Part shown: positions 5,872 to 5,891 of the stretch, piece after piece | Layout: each line of letters begins with the position of its first letter | Numbering within the stretch: position 1 is the first letter of the stretch | Source of the DNA: Actinomycetes bacterium | GTDB lineage: Bacteria > Actinomycetota > Coriobacteriia > WRKU01 | Direction of reading: 5' to 3' | Length of the DNA: 5,891 nucleotides | NCBI GenBank assembly: GCA_009781565.1 | Contig: WQXV01000074.1 | Span: forward strand, 1-5,891 | The notes under the pieces: generated by a model | Databases searched by the model: none | Seen by the model: only the letters and a program-made list of their open reading frames with translations | Told to the model about the DNA's origin: nothing | Position numbers and translations under genes: made by a program

Positions 5872-5891
5872 AATCTGCACGGCACAACCGG

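Noticed and set aside
5872..5891. Start of another gene or a terminator after yggS
   Set aside because: Only 20 bases remain, with no complete hairpin or start signal.

Overview
The window carries a complete high-affinity phosphate uptake operon, pstS-pstC-pstA-pstB-phoU, lying between the 3' part of a pgeF (yfiH/ylmD-type) gene and a complete yggS (ylmE-type) gene. All seven genes are on the + strand, are tightly packed and often overlap. No RNA gene, insertion sequence, CRISPR array or long non-coding stretch is visible; the longest gap between genes is 36 bases.

The G+C content looks moderate to high (roughly 55-60% by eye). PstS carries a lipobox, as is usual in bacteria where the binding protein is anchored to the membrane. 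In many Firmicutes and Actinomycetota, pgeF and yggS are direct neighbours downstream of ftsZ and upstream of sepF. A Gram-positive-type host is therefore likely, and an actinobacterium such as a Coriobacteriia member is my best guess. No single gene here proves this.

Layout: 1-693 is the C-terminal part of PgeF, cut by the window edge. 576 (or 663)-1511 is the phosphate-binding lipoprotein PstS, whose start lies inside pgeF. 1515-2702 is the permease PstC with an unusual acidic N-terminal extension. 2699-3535 is the permease PstA, overlapping pstC by ATGA. 3562-4395 is the ATPase PstB. 4414-5160 is PhoU with a poly-aspartate tail. 5197-5871 is YggS. The last 20 bases hold nothing recognisable.

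How they work together: PstS captures phosphate outside the cell. PstC and PstA form the membrane channel, PstB powers transport, and PhoU is the family's signalling and feedback regulator. PgeF and YggS are housekeeping genes (nucleoside/peptidoglycan editing and pyridoxal-phosphate homeostasis) with no known direct role in phosphate transport. No PhoR/PhoB-type two-component genes lie in the window.

I see no wholly new system. The points worth a second look are the placement of the pst operon inside the pgeF-yggS pair, the embedded and possibly non-canonical pstS start, the acidic additions on PstC (N-terminus) and PhoU (C-terminus), a possible second start in pstC, a substituted EAA-loop glutamate in PstA, and a marked excess of GATC.
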